From contig DMDF01000081.1 of assembly GCA_003446605.1 (NCBI GenBank), positions 1-40,614 of the forward strand: a DNA stretch of 40,614 bases, written 5' to 3'. Made by a program: the position numbers and the translations under genes. The notes below the pieces were generated by a model. That model saw nothing but the letters and a program-made list of their open reading frames with translations, was not told where the DNA came from and did not search any database. Each line of letters starts with the position of its first letter. Position 1 is the stretch's first letter. The stretch comes from Anaerolineaceae bacterium (GTDB taxonomy: Bacteria > Chloroflexota > Anaerolineae > Anaerolineales > Anaerolineaceae). Shown piece by piece: positions 40,165 to 40,614 of this stretch.

Positions 40165-40614
40165 TTATACGGTATCTATAAACGTCTTCTCCACCCGATT
40201 GAAAATCACCACCCCAAGGAAAACCACCACAACCATAAAGACCCCACTGTATGCCAACCGCGCCCAGGAGGCGTCACCGGCACCGAGGAAGCCCGCCCGG
40301 AAGGTCTCGATGATCGGGGTGACGGGGTTGACGTCCGCCACCCAGCGCCAGCGCTCGGGGAAGCTGGAGACGGGGATGATGACCGGGGTGGCGTACATCC
40401 ACAGGGAGACGCCGAAGCTGACCAGGTAGGTCAGGTCACGGTACTTGGTGGTGAGGGAGGAGATGATGATGCCGAAGCCCAAACCCAGGCCGGCCATCAG
40501 GAGGATCAGCAGGGGCAGGGAGAATGCCCAGGACGTGAGGGTTATGTCGGCGCCGCTGAGGAAGAAGTACAGGTAGAAGCCCAGGAAGAACAAGAACTGG
40601 ATGGCGAAGGTGAT
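40165..40614 (-). CDS. wzm: Wzm-like ABC-2 polysaccharide exporter permease, 3' part (cut by window edge)
   Basis: The frame is open to the right edge, so the start is outside the window; the 150 readable codons are the C-terminal half. They begin ITFAIQFLFFLGFYLYFFLSGADITL. Membrane helices follow in LPLLILLMAGLGLGFGIIISSL and YLVSFGVSLWMYATPVIIPVSSF, then VNPVTPIIETFRAGFLG, the conserved block of ABC-2 polysaccharide permeases (PF01061). A last helix VFMVVVVFLGVVIFNRVEKTF with a charged tail ends the protein. It forms the membrane half of the exporter with the ATPase at 36611-37906. It is GC-rich like the ATPase half and unlike the two genes that lie between the pair. An earlier TTG in the frame is not the true start. 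Confidence 0.92.
   Translation of the reverse strand: MTFAIQFLFFLGFYLYFFLSGADITLTSWAFSLPLLILLMAGLGLGFGIIISSLTTKYRDLTYLVSFGVSLWMYATPVIIPVSSFPERWRWVADVNPVTPIIETFRAGFLGAGDASWARLAYSGVFMVVVVFLGVVIFNRVEKTFIDTV

Overview
All recognisable genes in this window lie on the minus strand, so transcription runs from high to low coordinates. No rRNA, tRNA or other phylogenetic marker is present. The mix of a Gram-positive-like exopolysaccharide machine, a domain-permuted sugar transferase, PqqD/SPASM peptide maturation genes and S23-type four-helix-bundle genes fits an environmental anaerobe such as a Chloroflexota/Anaerolineae member. That placement is inference and of low to moderate confidence.

Region 1 (1-6305) is a peptide-maturation (RiPP-type) operon. 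A 69-residue precursor-like peptide with a Cys/Gly-rich tail is followed by a radical SAM/SPASM enzyme fused to an HPr-kinase-like P-loop domain, a second radical SAM/SPASM enzyme, a PqqD-like carrier protein, a Ser/His signal-peptidase-like protease, a third radical SAM/SPASM enzyme and an edge-truncated nucleotidyltransferase. A terminator-like hairpin separates the precursor from the enzymes.

Region 2 (6471-15662) is the GC-richer core of an exopolysaccharide locus: sugar-1-phosphate nucleotidyltransferase, SDR epimerase/dehydratase, initiating phosphoglycosyl transferase with swapped domain order, VanZ-like protein, Wzz/BY-kinase and an ExoA-like glycosyltransferase. Its intergenic spaces are filled with arrays of degenerate 7-bp units of several different sequence families that keep one 7-bp register, often running through the stop codon of the preceding gene. 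Two four-helix-bundle genes, identical at 96 of 126 residues by hand alignment, are each bounded by inverted arrays of this kind. A duplicated 3' end of a glycosyltransferase flanks a methyltransferase gene.

Region 3 (15709-39806) is an AT-rich accessory block of glycosyltransferases, methyltransferases, CapK- and CapA-like proteins, a GNAT acyltransferase, a polysaccharide deacetylase and an O-antigen-ligase/polymerase-like membrane protein, mostly packed with 1-35 base overlaps. It should set the composition, decoration and length of a surface polysaccharide. It includes a fusion of a degenerate kinase-like domain with a methyltransferase, and a truncated GT2 relic.

The export ABC transporter lies at the right end: a permease cut by the window edge (40165-40614) and a Wzt-type ATPase (36611-37906), separated by two AT-rich genes. 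The ATPase gene is a compositional chimera, with a GC-rich nucleotide-binding half joined to an AT-rich cargo-binding half near position 37258. The sequence features most worth following up are the peptide-maturation operon and the heptad arrays with their four-helix-bundle genes.
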